Part shown: positions 20,785 to 33,165 of the stretch, one piece after another
How positions within the stretch are numbered: position 1 is the first letter of the stretch
Layout of the letters: each line of letters begins with the position of its first letter
Assembly: GCA_001632435.1 (NCBI GenBank)
Contig: KV424032.1
Location: 1 to 64,000 of the forward strand
Direction of reading: 5' to 3'
Source of the DNA: Calocera cornea HHB12733
Taxonomy: Eukaryota; Basidiomycota; Dacrymycetes; Dacrymycetales; Dacrymycetaceae
Length of the DNA: 64,000 nt
The notes under the pieces: model-generated
Told to the model about the DNA's origin: nothing
The model's database searches: none
What the model saw: only the letters and a program-made list of their open reading frames with translations
Program-made: the position numbers and the translations under genes

Positions 20785-22613
20785 ATGTTCGCCCGGGTCA
20801 TGGTCCGCTCCGCGCTCTCCCCCCTCCCTCGGCATGTCCCCCTCCTCCGACACGGCTTCGCAAACGCGGCGACGTCCTTCCCGGGGTCCACGGCGCCACC
20901 CTCTGCGCCGCCCCAGCCGCAGCTCGCGAGCCTGACCCCAGCAGACATCGAGCACTTCCTCTCCTTCCTGCCCGCCTCGCAGGTCCAGGCGTCCCTCGCC
21001 CCCGGGTCGACGGCCCAGGCGGACCTAGACGGGTACAACACCGACTGGATGGGCAAGTACGTCGGCCGGTCCAGGTGCGTCCTCAGGCCCCGCACCACCG
21101 ACCAAGTCAGCAGCATCATGCGCCACTGCTATGCCCGCCGCCTCGGGGTCGTGCCCCAGGGCGGCAACACGGGGCTCGTCGGTGCGCTCGCTTCAAACTC
21201 CGGATATCGAGAGCGCCGAGGCTGATCCAATTGTGAATCCAGGCGGCGGCGTCCCCACCGGGTCGGACGAGGTGATCATCAACCTCGGGCTGATGAACCA
21301 GATCCGCGCGTTCAACGCCTCCTCGGGCGTGCTCACCGCCGACGCGGGCTGCGTGCTCCAAACGCTCAACACCTTCCTCACCTCCAAGGGGCACGTGATG
21401 CCTCTGGACCTGGGCGCGAAGGGCTCGTGCCAGATCGGCGGGAACGTCAGCACGAACGCGGGCGGCCTCAGGATGGTCCGGTACGGGAGCCTGCACGCCA
21501 ACGTGCTCGGCCTGGAGGTCGTCATGCCCGATGGGCGGGTACTGCGGGGGCTCCGCGGGCTCAGGAAGGACAACACCGGGTACCACCTGCACCACCTGTT
21601 CGTCGGCGCCGAGGGCACCCTCGGCGTCGTCACGGGCGTGTCGCTGCTCACGCCGCCCCTCTCGCCCGCGGTCAACCTCGCCCTGCTCCGCCTGCCTGAC
21701 TACGCAGCCGTGCTATCCGTGGTCGGGACGGTGCGCGCGAAGCTTGGGGAGATCCTCAGCGCCGTCGAGTACTTCGACGAGACGGCCTGGGCGGTCGTGA
21801 ACGGGGACGGGGCCGCTGGGGCGGAGGTCGAGCGGCAGGTGTTCGGCGCGGACACCGTCCCGCCGGGCGTCAACCTGCTCATCGAGACGTCCGGCAGCGT
21901 GCGGGAGCACGACGAGGAGAAGCTGACTGCGCTGCTCGAGGAGCTGCTGGACGGCCCGCACGTGCTCACGGGCAGCCTGGCGCAGGACGAGACCCAGCTC
22001 GGGCGCATGTGGGACCTGCGCGAGGGCATCGCCGAGGCGTGCGGCAAGGCCGGCAAGGTGTACAAGTACGACGTCAGCGTGCCGATCCAAGAATGGCAGA
22101 ACGTGCTCAGCACGCTGCGCCAGCGGGCGGCGGAGCGCAGCGAGGGGCTGATTGAGCGCGTCGTCGGGTTTGGCCATATTGGCGATGGGAACTTGCATAT
22201 TAATGTTGTGTGCGGGAGGTACGATAAGGCTATTGAGCAGCTGCTCGAGCCGTTCATGTTCGAGCTTGTCGGTGCGTCCCCCTCCTCCCCGCTCCCTCAG
22301 CCGCTCCTCGCGGCCGCTTAGGAGCTCATGCTCGCTCATGCTCATGCTCCGCATTCCAGAATCGAAAGGCGGCTCCATCTCCGCGGAGCACGGGCTCGGC
22401 GTGCAAAAGGCCAAATACATCCTGTACAGCAAGTCGCCGCTCGAGCTCGAGCTCATGCGCAAGGTCAAGGCCGCGTTCGACCCGAGGGGGATCATGAACC
22501 CCGGGAAGGTGCTGCCGGCCGTTGCGGTGGGGGAGGAGAGGGGGGGCTTGGAGGGCGTTCTACAGGGGGCGCTGGCGGGCGCTGGGGCTGGTGCGCTGGA
22601 GGCGGGGAAGTGA
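20785..22613 (+). CDS. FAD-linked D-lactate / D-2-hydroxyglutarate dehydrogenase
   Basis: This is a mitochondrial flavoenzyme oxidising a D-2-hydroxyacid, with D-2-hydroxyglutarate or D-lactate the likely substrate (Dld2/D2HGDH family). The exons 20785-21181, 21243-22271 and 22360-22613 give 559 residues. The N-terminus is Arg-rich and acid-poor (transit peptide). The FAD-binding PCMH-type domain spans VLRPRTTDQVSSIM, VPQGGNTGLVGGGVP and CQIGGNVSTNAGG. C-terminal metal and substrate motifs are GHIGDGNLHINV and SAEHGLGVQKAKY. Family length and motif order are normal. The last 25 residues are Ala/Gly-rich and probably unstructured. It is transcribed divergently from the EI24-like gene; the two starts are about 450 bp apart. 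Confidence 0.93.
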
Positions 22614-23390
22614 ATTGATTGGATGGATTGGATTGGATTGGATTGGATAGAAACTACTCGGTTGGCTACGCGGGATGCTGCATAGGATAATTACACTTCG
22701 CATGGTATGGCGTTGGGATTCCCGGAGACTGGGAGACGGGCTGTGCACTGACAGAGGAATGTCGGGAGCCGAGTCGCGCCGGGGGCCTGAGCGCAGTTGA
22801 AAGACCAGCGCTAAGTTCCCTCTTGGGGCGAAACATCGTGCTTCTCAACAACGACCACAACAACCGTGTCCTGAGCGCCCGTGGCTCGCGCTCGCGGCCT
22901 TGCGAGTTGTGTTGAACCCATGTCCCAGCTCTTCAGTCCTGCTCACAGTTCGCCAGAAGTCCATGGAAACGCGGGAGCAGACGGCAGGGCACGCGCGCGA
23001 GGCGTGCTGCCAGTGGCCCGCGATGAAAGGCGCGTCGACAAGTCTCGGACTCGGACTCAGTCTCTCGCTGCGACTGCCCTTTGCTTTGCGCGGCGGTGAC
23101 TCTCGTGCGCAACAGCATAGTCCGGTCCAGTGGCAACACCAGCGTCGTCGGCCTGGGCGGCGCGAATGGTCGTTGGCCCCGCACAGTGCTGTCTGTCTAC
23201 GTAGCGTAGCGTATATAGGACACGCGCTCGGGATCGCCGCTTTGCTCCTGCTCTTGCTCAGACCTCTGACTCTGACTCTGACTCTGGCTCTGACTCTTTG
23301 CTTTCGCCCGCTGCGCGCCATTTTCTCTTCTCCGCTTTCTGCCACCGCATCTCGCGCGCGCACCCGCACTCTGCTTCTCTTATCCTCACT
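22614..23390. other. Intergenic region with microsatellites
   Basis: It holds the GATTG repeat at 22617-22648 and a CTCTGA/CTCTGG repeat at about 23262-23299, some 100 bp before the next ATG. No gene is supported. Confidence 0.5.
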
Positions 23391-25297
23391 ATGAAGTCCC
23401 TCTCCCGGCGCCAGCCAATGAAAGACCTCATCGTCTGCGACCTGCGCCCTCAACCCCGCCAAAAGGCCGACGCGCCGCCCGCCTCCGCGCGCGTACACGA
23501 CATGCGGTTCCCGGAGGCGAAGCGCGGGGACAAGTGGAAGATCCGGATCGAAGATCTCATCATGTTTCGCGGCGCTGAGACCGTCGGGCTGGACGATGTG
23601 CCCGATCCGGGGTATATGGACGACTCCGGCGGGGGGACCAAGCCGGCGAGCGGCAAGAACAAGCCTGCGAGCATCGATATCCAGCTTGAGCTCGGAGAGA
23701 AGATCGAGTTCAAGGCCACTGCGTACTTTACAAAGCAGCAATGGCCGCTCTTCAAGCATCTGGCCTCGCGCGAGAATGCCGGTCGAAAATGTGACAATCA
23801 GTACAACGCCGCGGGCTCCATGAAGATCCGCGGTGTGTTCCGCACAGCGCTCTTCCTAGGTATGTTGTGCGCGTCTCTGCGCTGCCTTGTTTCTGACCCA
23901 CTCTGATAGTCCCGGCATCAAAAGACCACCTCACGATGGAGAGCGGCCATTTCTGGCGGTACCGCGTCCACTCCCTAGCCCCGGACACGCTCAGTCGCAG
24001 CCACGCCTTCCTGGAGCGCTTCCGCCTACTCGACTTCATGACCGACTGCCGGGACCGGGATGTCGCGCTGGCGTACCCGAAGCTCGACGTGATGGATCGA
24101 AAGATCCGCCCGACGCAGCGGTCGATTACCTGGTTGGCCAAGCAGGTAAGTTCGCCCATCTGATCTGAGTTGATCGGAGGCTTATCATCCCCATTGTAGC
24201 TCCGGAAACCGATCAAGGTTCCCCACCTGAAGACGCCGCTCGATGGCGATACGATCCACGAGCAGCTGCGCACCCATGCCGCCTGGATCGCGCGCTACAT
24301 CCGGCCGATGCGCGGCAACATCTACAACCAGTACTTTAACGTCCCTATCCGGCAATGGGAGGAGTTTGCAGAGAGGTTCTCCTCCCACGATACCGTCACT
24401 GTACGTGTGCTCTCTCGCAGCTCCCTGGAGGCGCGCTGATCGGTATGCAGAGCTTGACTATGACGAAGACGGACAGCAGCTCCGAGGAGGAGGGCAAGGC
24501 CAGCCCGTCCAAGCCGATGCTGTCGCACAAGCGCATGCGCGTCGACTCCCACTCTGAGTCTGAAGAAGAGTACCTGCCGAGGCGCAAGCGCCCAGTACGG
24601 ACGACCGCATGGAAGGCACCTGTCAAGGTCCAGCCGGTGTTTGACAGTGACGATGAGGACGAGGAAGAGGTGCAGAGCGTGCAGAGCGTGCAGAGCGTGC
24701 ATATCGACGAGGAAGACGATATTATGGAGATTACCGGAGTCGAGTTCGCTGGGATGTCACCGCAAGCGATCGACGACACGATCGAGAACGGTGGCTGGGA
24801 CTCGATACCCGAGTTCGGGAAGATACCGGAGCCACAGCCCACACATGAGCATGAGCAAGAGCAGACGCACGAGCACCAGTACGAGCACGAGCAAGAGCAC
24901 GAGCATGGTCAAGGACACGAGCACAGACAGCTGAACCAGCGATATATCTGGGACATCCTCGCTGCGAATCCTTCTCGACTTGGTGCTGTTCCCGAGGTTC
25001 GTGCGACAAGAATGGTTCGATGCAATCTTTGCTAATAGGCTGCTTTAGGATTTCCGACATCCGCCAGATATCGCAGACAATCGGCGATGGAAGTGCCCGA
25101 GATGGTCCTGCGGCTTCGCCATCGACCTGGACAAGCTGGACAACGATGCACTCGAAGTACTTTCCGCTGCGGAGTACATCAGTCTTCAACCAGGGCAGGC
25201 TGGCAGACCTCCGAATCGTGCCCGCATCGTCGGTCGTGTTGCTCATGAACACTATCTCAAGCATGTTCCTGGTTTGCACCGGCTGCTTGAGCAGTGA
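23391..25297 (+). CDS. Unrecognised protein with C-terminal CxxxxC...H zinc-like motif
   Basis: I do not recognise this family. I read five exons. Exon 1 (from 23391) encodes MKSLSRRQPMKDLIVCDL and a mixed alpha/beta region. Exons 2 and 3 carry HFWRYRVHSLAPDTL and a helix-rich stretch. Exon 4 is acidic and disordered, with EEEYLPRRKRPVR (NLS-like), three VQS repeats and a His/Glu/Gln-rich segment. The last exon begins after a GTTCGT donor near 25000 and ends at 25297. It reads WKCPRWSCGFAIDLDKLD and later VAHEHYLKHVPGLHRLL, that is C-x4-C plus several His, a possible zinc-binding module. DDIMEITGVEF resembles a SUMO-interacting motif. It is probably a nuclear protein and converges on the sugar transporter downstream. 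Confidence 0.6.
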
Positions 25298-25485
25298 TCT
25301 TCCCTCGATGGTCCTTTCGTTTTCGTGAAGTCTTATTTCCTTCCCGTCTCACGGTCGCTGCATGTTGTATTGTCATGTCGCAATTTCAAATACCCGCAAG
25401 TGTCAATCATTAGTTATTGGTTCGGCAAGTTCATAAGTAGGCATAGCACAGTAGATAGAGTTGTTTCCACGTCGCCTTTCGGTCG

Positions 25486-27668
25486 TTAAGCGCCATCAGT
25501 AGGTCGCGTCGCTTGGCTCTTCTCATTCACTGGTTCACGATCAAGGTTGGAATCCAGTTCAGCTTCCCGCTCATTCCCGCGCCGCGTGGTCTGCCCTGCA
25601 AAAGTCCCCTCCTTCGATTGCAATCTCTTGAAGTGCACAGAAGACGGCTCCCACTTCGACGAATTCCATGGCTTGACGCCACTGCGATACATCTCGTCGA
25701 CTTCTTCAAGGCTGAGTCCTTTCGTCTCTGGCACAAGGAGGTACACGTAGACGACGCCGAAGATGAGCATGCCGAAGAAGATCAGAGTAATCAGGGAACC
25801 AATTCTGAACAATGATCAGCTCCATCGGTGTCGAGAACACGAGGTTGCTTACTTGGCCGCGATATTGGGGGAAAAGAATCCCAACAGGAAATTCCAGATC
25901 CAGTCTGAGAGCTGAAGTCAGACAGATGAAATCAGACAGCTCAACACGACGCACTCGTTGCGCTACCGAGTGCGATGGACTATCGAAACCAATCAGAAGA
26001 GGACAGAGGACTAGTATACAGGGCATCACCTTCGGTCGCACTCGCAACGGGAAGCTCTCTCCAAGATACACCCACGGCACTGTAGAAGTGTTTAGCCTCG
26101 TTGGTTCCATGTATCAAAAATGAACTGCGTACCAGGTCCCCAGAAGACATTGAAGGCAAATACGTGTATGATGGCGAAGGCGATGAATGCCTTCCCTCCA
26201 GCCTGGTTTCTCGGTGTAAGCTGGTCGAGGGGCGTGTTGTCTGGTGCAAGGGTAAAGTGGCCGACAAGTCCAACCTATCGCTGTGTCAACAAGAGCGCTA
26301 GACAGATGCGAACCCAGGTGCTTACGATGATAGCGCAGATCTGTCATACAAGTCGTAAGTATATATACGATGATAGTGGAATAGCTGGACTTACGGCCTG
26401 CCAGACGGCTCCAATTAGCAGGGCCTGCATGTTGCGTCAGTTTGCACGGGCGATGAAAGCATCGTAAAAGCGTACCCTCCTCCTACCCCATTTTTCCACG
26501 ACATACATGCCGGGGATCGTCCCAACTACAGATACGCCGCCTGCCGAGCAGCCTCAGAGTTGAGCCCAGCATTCGATGCAATGCACGTACCGAGTATTAC
26601 TTGTATGACATACGGACTGAGCGCTGACCCGGCGCTGCGGAAGAACGTGTCGCCATAGTAGTAATAGAAATTCTGGCCGTTCAGCTGCTGGATGAACTGT
26701 AGCATCATCCCATTGATGGTGCGCCAGTATAGTTTGTTCCTGTGCGAGAAGCACTCAATCCATCCGTTCTTCCCTCCCTGTGTCAAAGTCAGCTATATGC
26801 ACTACAACAGGACAAGTGAGCATGGCGCACCTCGTTCTCCTCCCTGATCGCCTCACTCAACTCGTCCATCTCCTCCTGCACGAGCGGGTCGTTCATCGGA
26901 ACGTTGTTCAGCATTGCGATCGCCCTTCGTGCCTGCTCCGCCTTCTGCTTTCCGAGTAAATGTCTCGGCGACTCCGGCAGCACCGCAACCGCCGAGAGGA
27001 GGATGAGTCCCCAGGCCATCTGGATCCCCACCGGCACGCGCCAGCTCGCGCTCCCGCTGAGGTTGCTCGTGCCGAGGTCGATGCAGTAGCTGATGAACAG
27101 GCCAGTGACAATCAGCACTTGGTACAGCGCCAGCAGCGCTCCGCGGATGCGCTTCGGGCTGGCTTCGCCATTGTACAGAGGGACGATGGCGCTCATAGCA
27201 CCTACACCGAGGCCGGCGAAGAACCTGCCGAAGACGATCTGCGCGAGCGAGTAGGTGGTGCCCGCCTGGATCGCCACGCCGATAGTGAAGACTATGGCCC
27301 AAAAGGCGATGGACGCGCGTCGACCGAGCGAATCAGCCGTGAGCGCCTGTGCGAGTGCGCCAACGAAGGTGCCCGCGGAGAGGAGCGATGTGATGAGTGA
27401 CTGCCGGGAGGAGGAGAGCTCCATCGCCCCGCCTGGTCCGGTGGGCTCGCCGAACCGATTGATGAAGTCGGGCATAATGAGGCATCCGGAAATCACACCG
27501 ATATCGTACTGTGAACATCATAAGCTTGTGTTATCATGTAGTAACGAGAGGCGCACCCCGAACAGAAACCCGCCAAATGCGACGAAGACGCAGAATACTG
27601 TTAGCTCGTCAGATCGGCTCAAACCCCAAGCAGCCAGCGTACGCACAAATTGCTTTGAAGTATCCCAT
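25486..27668 (-). CDS. MFS sugar transporter 1
   Basis: This is a plasma-membrane 12-helix hexose-type proton symporter or facilitator. The first exon is tiny (MGYFKAI). Then come [29 protein letters not shown], the family signatures [24 protein letters not shown] and [33 protein letters not shown], and a C-tail with [18 protein letters not shown]. The gene has many introns, including a 25-nt micro-exon (25979-25955) that supplies SIALGSATN between RPK and [13 protein letters not shown]. Without it the conserved helix junction is lost. The tail ends in Asp/Glu/Arg-rich residues. It lies in tandem with a close paralogue at 28227-30532, same strand, which shows recent duplication. The substrate is not certain. 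Confidence 0.92.
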
Positions 27669-28226
27669 CCTTCAGCTATCTCAGAAGTTTGTCCCATACA
27701 AGTGAAAAGGCTCCCTCGTGTCCCCAGCCGCCCTCTTATATGTACCCCTCGACTTCAAGCAGGTGGGGCAGCGCTCCGCTCATCTCAACGCGGTCGTCCG
27801 CTTCTCCGGTTTGTCATACCGGACCAAAGATGTCGACGTTCGCAGCGGCACGGATTAATATTGTCAACGTTCCGGAAGGCAAGTGACGAAATGGCGCATG
27901 CAGAGGGCAGGTTGGACGTCAAGATGGGCACGCGACGCGCTTGTCGTTTGGTTGTCGCGTGAGGGAGCATGAGGGCCAAAGGTGACAGCGCGTTGTGGGG
28001 CTCCACGGCAGCAGACGTCATACGCATTGTTTCTCTGTCTGTGTCGGTCACGCCCACTGTGTTCGACTTTCTGCCCGGCAAAAAGTACTGGCCGGAACTT
28101 CTCGAAGACAACGGAGTGCTCCGTACTCGTCGCATTCCCCATTTATCAAAAGCAGTTACATACATGCCACGGCGTTGCACTTCTCTCGGCGCGACAACTG
28201 GCCGTTCTCTGATCTGGCTTCCCCCT
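27669..28226. other. Spacer between tandem sugar transporters
   Basis: This should be the promoter of transporter 1 and the 3' region of transporter 2. No other gene is seen. Confidence 0.4.
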
Positions 28227-30532
28227 TTAGGCATTCTCCACGTATGCCGTCTCCGCCGCCACCTCAGGCTTCTTCTCTCCGCTGCTGTCGCCGAGACTTC
28301 CATCCTCGCGCTCAAACTCGACTGCCTTGTTGAGGTCGCCGTGCTGCTTCGCGTGCAAGTGCTTATCGTGTGGCTTCCATTTGGCCGAGTTCCACGGCTT
28401 GACGCCAGATCGGTACATCTCGTCCACCTCCTCGAGGGAGAGACCCTTAGTCTCCGGCACGAAAATATACACGTAGACAGCGCCGTAGAGCAACATCCCG
28501 AAGAAGACGAGCGTAATGAGCGGGCCGATTCTGGTCATGCGTGAGCGGAATTGACAGCGTGGTGAGGATGCTCATACTCATCCGCAATGCCCGGGGAGAA
28601 GTATCCGAGGAGGAAGTTCCATATCCAGTCTGTTCTAAGTTTAGGCAACCGGTATGCATGCGGCAGAATCTGCTTACTTGTAGCGCTCCCTAAGGCGATC
28701 GCCTTAGGTCGCACGCGGAGCGGGAAGCTCTCGCCGAGGTACACCCAAGGCGTAGGTCCCCAGAACATGTTGAATGCGAAGACGTGGATGATGGCAAACG
28801 CGATGAGCACATTCCCACCGGCTATGTTGCGAGCCGTCAGCTCAGAAGGAGGAGTATTGGCCTGCCTCCATTTAGCACTGGATGAGTTCCCAGATGACGA
28901 ACTTACCGGCGCAAGGGTGAAGTGCCCGACGAGTCCGGCGATAATCGCACATGCCTAGGCATAGATTAGACAACACGTAACATGTCGGTTCCAGCACCAT
29001 ACCGCTTGCCAGAATGCACCAATGAGCAGCGACTAGAGCGTCATATGTCAGTGCATTGAACAGAGCCACAAAGTGGTAATGTTACCTTTCGCCTGCCCCA
29101 CTTTTCTACCACGTACATAGCCTGCATCAGTGTCAGTTCAGACCCCGATGCGTTGTGCACAGAGGACTCACTGGGATAGTCGCAGTGGCAGAAACACCTC
29201 CAAGAATAACCTGAATCACATACGCGCTCATACTGCACATGAATGAGCATAGGGGCAACGGCCAAGCGTGTGGATTCTCACTTGAGGTTTGCGCTGCGGA
29301 AGAAGGTGTCTCCGTACTGTGTTCATCAGCTATCGTTCGACCAAGTTGCGGATACATGCGCACATAGTAGTAGAAATTCTGCCCATTCAGCTGTTGTACG
29401 AACTGCAGCATCATGCCGTTGATTGTCCGCCAGTAGAGCTTGTTGCGATGCGAGAAGCACTCGAGCCAGGTAGCCTTGCCGCCCTCGTTCTCTTCGCGGA
29501 TGGCCTCGCGCAGCTCTTCAATCGTCTCGTGCACCAGCAGGTCGTCGAGCGGAACATTGTTCCTGGAGATGACATGAACGCATTGTCGAAGGAATATTTA
29601 AGCAATGACGTACAGGGCGGCAATGGCTTTGCGCGCATCGTCTTCCCTCTGCAAGCCGAGAAGATGACTGTTCCTAGCTCAGTGACGCGCCAAGGACCCG
29701 ACGCGCGGGGCACCCACCGAGGCGACTCCGGCAAGATGAAGAGGGACAGCATCAAAATCAGTCCCCACACCATCTGAATGCCGACCGGGATACGCCATGA
29801 GGCAGAGGATGCAATATTGCTTGTTCCAAGATCAATGCAGTAGCTGAGAAACAGACCACCCATGATCTGGAATTGGTATAACGCAAGCAGTGCTCCTCGG
29901 ATCTTCTTGGGCGCTGCTTCTCCATTGTAGAGAGGGACAATCGCCGACATTGCCCCTACTCCAAGACCAGCGAAGAACCGTCTGATGAATTGGTCAGTTA
30001 TTATTGCCATTGCATAGAACGTTTCACGACTTACCCGAAGACGATCTGACCCAGGCTGTACGTCGTCGATGTTTGGATAGCAACGCCGACGGTGAAAATC
30101 GCGGCCCAGAAGGCAATGGATCCACGACGACCCATGCTATCGGCCGTGAATGCTTGTGCTAGCGCTCCTATGAATGTCCCGACTGAGAGCAGCGATGTGA
30201 TGAGCGATTGTCGGGTTGCGGATAATACCATCGCTCCTCCTTCGCCAGTGGGCTCTCCGAATCGGTTTATGAAGTCGGGCATCACAAGGCATCCTGAGAT
30301 CACTCCGATGTCATACTACAGACAAGATATGTCAGTGCCAACAGCTACAAGTCAATGCTGATAATACATACGCCAAACAAGAATCCTTGAAGACGATGAG
30401 ATAAGGCTCACTTCAGGGAAACGAAAGCATACCTCCAAATGCAACGAAAACACAGAATACTAGACAAAGTCTGTGATGAGTTGTTTAAACTATACACAAA
30501 CAAGACTCACGAATGGACTTTAGATATCCCAT
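28227..30532 (-). CDS. MFS sugar transporter 2
   Basis: This is a paralogue of the gene at 25486 with nearly identical exon layout. It opens MGYLKSI, then [95 protein letters not shown] and [19 protein letters not shown]. The segment [10 protein letters not shown] is shared word for word with transporter 1. The C-tail is longer and charged ([19 protein letters not shown]), which often marks regulated endocytosis in this family. The AIALGSATS segment is read here within a longer exon, so the micro-exon of transporter 1 appears to be a derived state or an intron gain. Substrate preference cannot be read. Confidence 0.92.
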
Positions 30533-31146
30533 AGTGGTGTATGGAGCTTAGAGGCTCAACCGCACTGACTGAGAGCGACACGTACGCCCGTCCTTTTGTA
30601 GCCGGCATCCACAGCTTATCGTCCTCCTGGTCTCCCCGGTTCCTCTCCTCCCATGCGTCTAAGCTCCGGAAGCCCCGAGTGACATTATCTTCTTATTCTT
30701 AGTACTGACTTAGAACTCCAAGCTTCGAAACCAGGTGACGCACTGGTTGAAAGTTTCCGCGGTGCTGGCAAATTCGAGGTGCCTTCTTTGTGGAGGGCAG
30801 CCATTCTTCGGATAGGCCAGCAAATTTCTTATTCCTACCCACAACGTAGAGCATTTGGCATCAAAAAGCAGAGCCAAATAACCCATAAGCCCATCGCCAA
30901 TGCTTATGTAGCAAGTATTACCGCGCGTGATACTCAAGCTATTCGTCCGCTAGTCTTGACGACGCGTCCGGGTGAGAGGCGGCCAGGATCAAAGCACACA
31001 CGCGCGTCAATCATTACAGCGGCTACAAAGGCCACACACAGCTGAAAGCTTATACTCGGATCATGAGGTCCTGAATTCACTGGTCTACTGGTCGTTCGAT
31101 ACTTATACAGGTAAAAGTGCTCAGCAAAACGCCTCCCTTCCTTGCT
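30533..31146. other. Promoter region of transporter 2 / edge of module M
   Basis: About 600 bp without a supported gene. Homology to module R starts near the stop of the A gene at 31147. Confidence 0.4.
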
Positions 31147-32233
31147 CTATTTACGGACTGCTCCGTCGCGAGTGCGCTTATGGGGTGGCTCAGGTGGTGC
31201 AGGAGGGCACCCATTCGCCAACCCATACCGCTTGGCTCGTGCGTCAATCTTGCGTCGGTTGCTGTAATAAAAGGTCTTCCACTGGGTGTTACTCCAAGTA
31301 GGATTCTGTGCGACAGTGGTCAGCATGACTCTACACCCTGCATACAGGGAACACTTGCATTAGCCGCAAACTTGACCCAATCGATCATGCCAGTGCGGCC
31401 GTCGACAGGCCAATGGCATTTGCCACTCGCCAGATACTTGGCCACGAGACATATCAGGTATTCCTGCCCCGGGTCTTGGTGTTGCTCTTGTTGCTTTACC
31501 TGCTGACCGGACTGACGACGGGGTGGAAGCGGACTTCCCAAGCTCGGGCTAGTTCGATAAGACCGTGTTTCATCATTGTCTTCTGCTTCTTCCTCGTCAT
31601 CGCTGTCAATAGTAATGACTGGCTCCAAAGATGGTTTGGGCTCCGGCTTTGTGTGATGCTTTGTGGCGGCAGTCGCAGCTCTGGATGTAGGGACTGTTGT
31701 TCTCACTGCAGCAGCGCGTGAACGATTGATGGTACTTTCAGGTGGATGGGCACGGCCAGCAGTGTTGTGTGGAGGGCCGGGACGGACGGGGCTCTGACGA
31801 GCATATCTTGGAGTGGAAGTGCCTGTGGACTGTACAGTAGGACGGGTCGTCGAGTGAGGTGGGCGACCGGAGTTGTTCCTCGTAGACAGAGGCGGCCCTG
31901 CTTGAGAAGGATCGTTGAAGCGTGTTTTTTTGGAGGGCGGCTCGTCGTCCTCCAGCTCTTCGACCTTCTGAACAGCCTCAGCAGTGCCCATCACATCCTC
32001 GTACATCTCTAAAAATATGTGAGTCAGGCGGCGCATACATGAGCTGATTTGAACCTACTATCTAGCTTGCTCCAACCTTTCTTGAGATCGGTTGCCAGCT
32101 TACGCATGTCGGTGTACGAGCGGAGGGCTGGGTCATCGGAAGCATTGATGAAGACCTTGCTAAGCTTGTAATTGATAGCAGAGGCTTGGAACAGAGGATT
32201 AAGCTTATCGAGCTCGAAGTTAGGGAACGTCAT
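31147..32233 (-). CDS. A-type Rap1-Myb-like protein (module M)
   Basis: It starts MTFPNFELDKLNPLFQASA and shares VFINASDDPALRSYTDM with the other A genes. After intron 1 it reads EDDEPPSKKTRF (NLS-like), then a Ser/Thr/Pro-rich linker, VITIDSDDEEEAED, LGSPLPPRR and CLVAKYLASGKCHWP, then IDWVKFAAN. The last intron must begin GCAAGT: the paralogues have GTGAGT and GTCAGT at this exact place, and splicing gives NPTWSNTQWKTFYYSNRRKIDAR. The gene ends at 31147 with a basic tail (HKRTRDGAVRK). It shares upstream CCAAT and CTATAAGTA elements with the copies at 2777 and 37774. A chromatin- or DNA-binding role is inferred from the Myb-like end. Confidence 0.75.
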
Positions 32234-32282
32234 CCTGTGGCAAAGTCAGAGGGCAGGTGAAAGGGGAAACAACAGAAAGAAG

Positions 32283-32295
32283 CATCTACTTATAG
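32283..32295 (-). promoter_or_regulatory. TATA box of A gene (module M)
   Basis: On the minus strand this reads CTATAAGTA about 55 bp before the ATG at 32233. It is identical to the boxes of the other two A genes. Confidence 0.55.
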
Positions 32296-32424
32296 GATGT
32301 GGTGAAGCCTTCAATCAGTCCTACGCCTCTTACTTTCGTAAATCACAAAACTGCTTTGTGACATCGTTCGATGGTTCTCCACAATCTCATAAACTATGTG
32401 CTTCTTTGTGGATTGACCAGAAAC

Positions 32425-32440
32425 GCTGCTCGCTCATTGG
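32425..32440 (-). promoter_or_regulatory. CCAAT element of A gene (module M)
   Basis: CCAATGAGCGAGCAGC on the minus strand, at the position conserved with modules L and R. Confidence 0.55.
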
Positions 32441-32547
32441 TCGGCACGGACCGGAAGATGACGCAGTCTCGAATTTGGCGGTCTGAGTGAGCTGTTTCTC
32501 ACATGCACATGACCAATTTGTGTGATTTGCTGGAGAAAATGCGTCCT

Positions 32548-32705
32548 GATTGGTGGAGAGCTCCGGAGTTACCACTTTTCTCCGAATTCCGGAGGTTCTG
32601 TCACGCCGTCACAAACGACACTATGCTTCTATCCGACCAAAGCTCCGATCGCTGCCGAACATGAGTGCACAGGTGCCAGAAAGAGCAATGCCAAGTGTAT
32701 GCTCA
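32548..32705. promoter_or_regulatory. Conserved A/X intergenic block (module M)
   Basis: Homologous to 2238-2395 (reverse orientation) and 38161-38319. It opens GATTGGTGGAGAGCTCCGG and keeps GGAGGTTCTGTCACGC and a GTATGC word at the end. Confidence 0.5.
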
Positions 32706-32759
32706 CTTCGCCGCTGGCTGTATAAGCGCGATACTGGACGAAAGAATGGTATCGATACT

Positions 32760-32880
32760 GCAGGGCCGAGCGCCACATCGTCAGTTGACGGGAGGACCTG
32801 GCGATGCTGGAGAGAGACAGTGTTTGCCTCGTGAGTGCACTCGTATCTTGCATTTCTGGTCGTGGACATTGCTTGTATGC
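32760..32880 (+). pseudogene. X-type Myb-family relic (module M)
   Basis: A short remnant lies between A and B, exactly where module L has an intact X gene. The DNA before a GTGAGT donor at about 32831 translates as GRTWRCWRETVFAS and aligns with KWCPLWETFAKI of the relic in module R and with the DWTAFATA region of X at 1064. No start, linker or final exon is recognisable. It is best seen as nearly erased. Confidence 0.4.
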
Positions 32881-33165
32881 GCTGTAGAATGGAAGCAGCA
32901 GTCCAATAGTCGGAAGAACCCCCCGACTCCCGAAGCAACTGAGTCCGGTCTTTCGGTTTGTCGCCGATCAGTGAGCGGCGGCGCCCCGGAACATCGGAGA
33001 CGCGCGAGCACGTGCCAATGTCTTGATCGGACGTCCGAAGGCATGTATTATTAACCCACTTTTCGAAGACGCACAAGGGGGTTCACACTCGAAGTGCGAC
33101 AGTGATGGATGCCCTTATTGATCTTCGCCGACCTTGCTTCTTCGTCGATTTCCTTTAGTACGACG

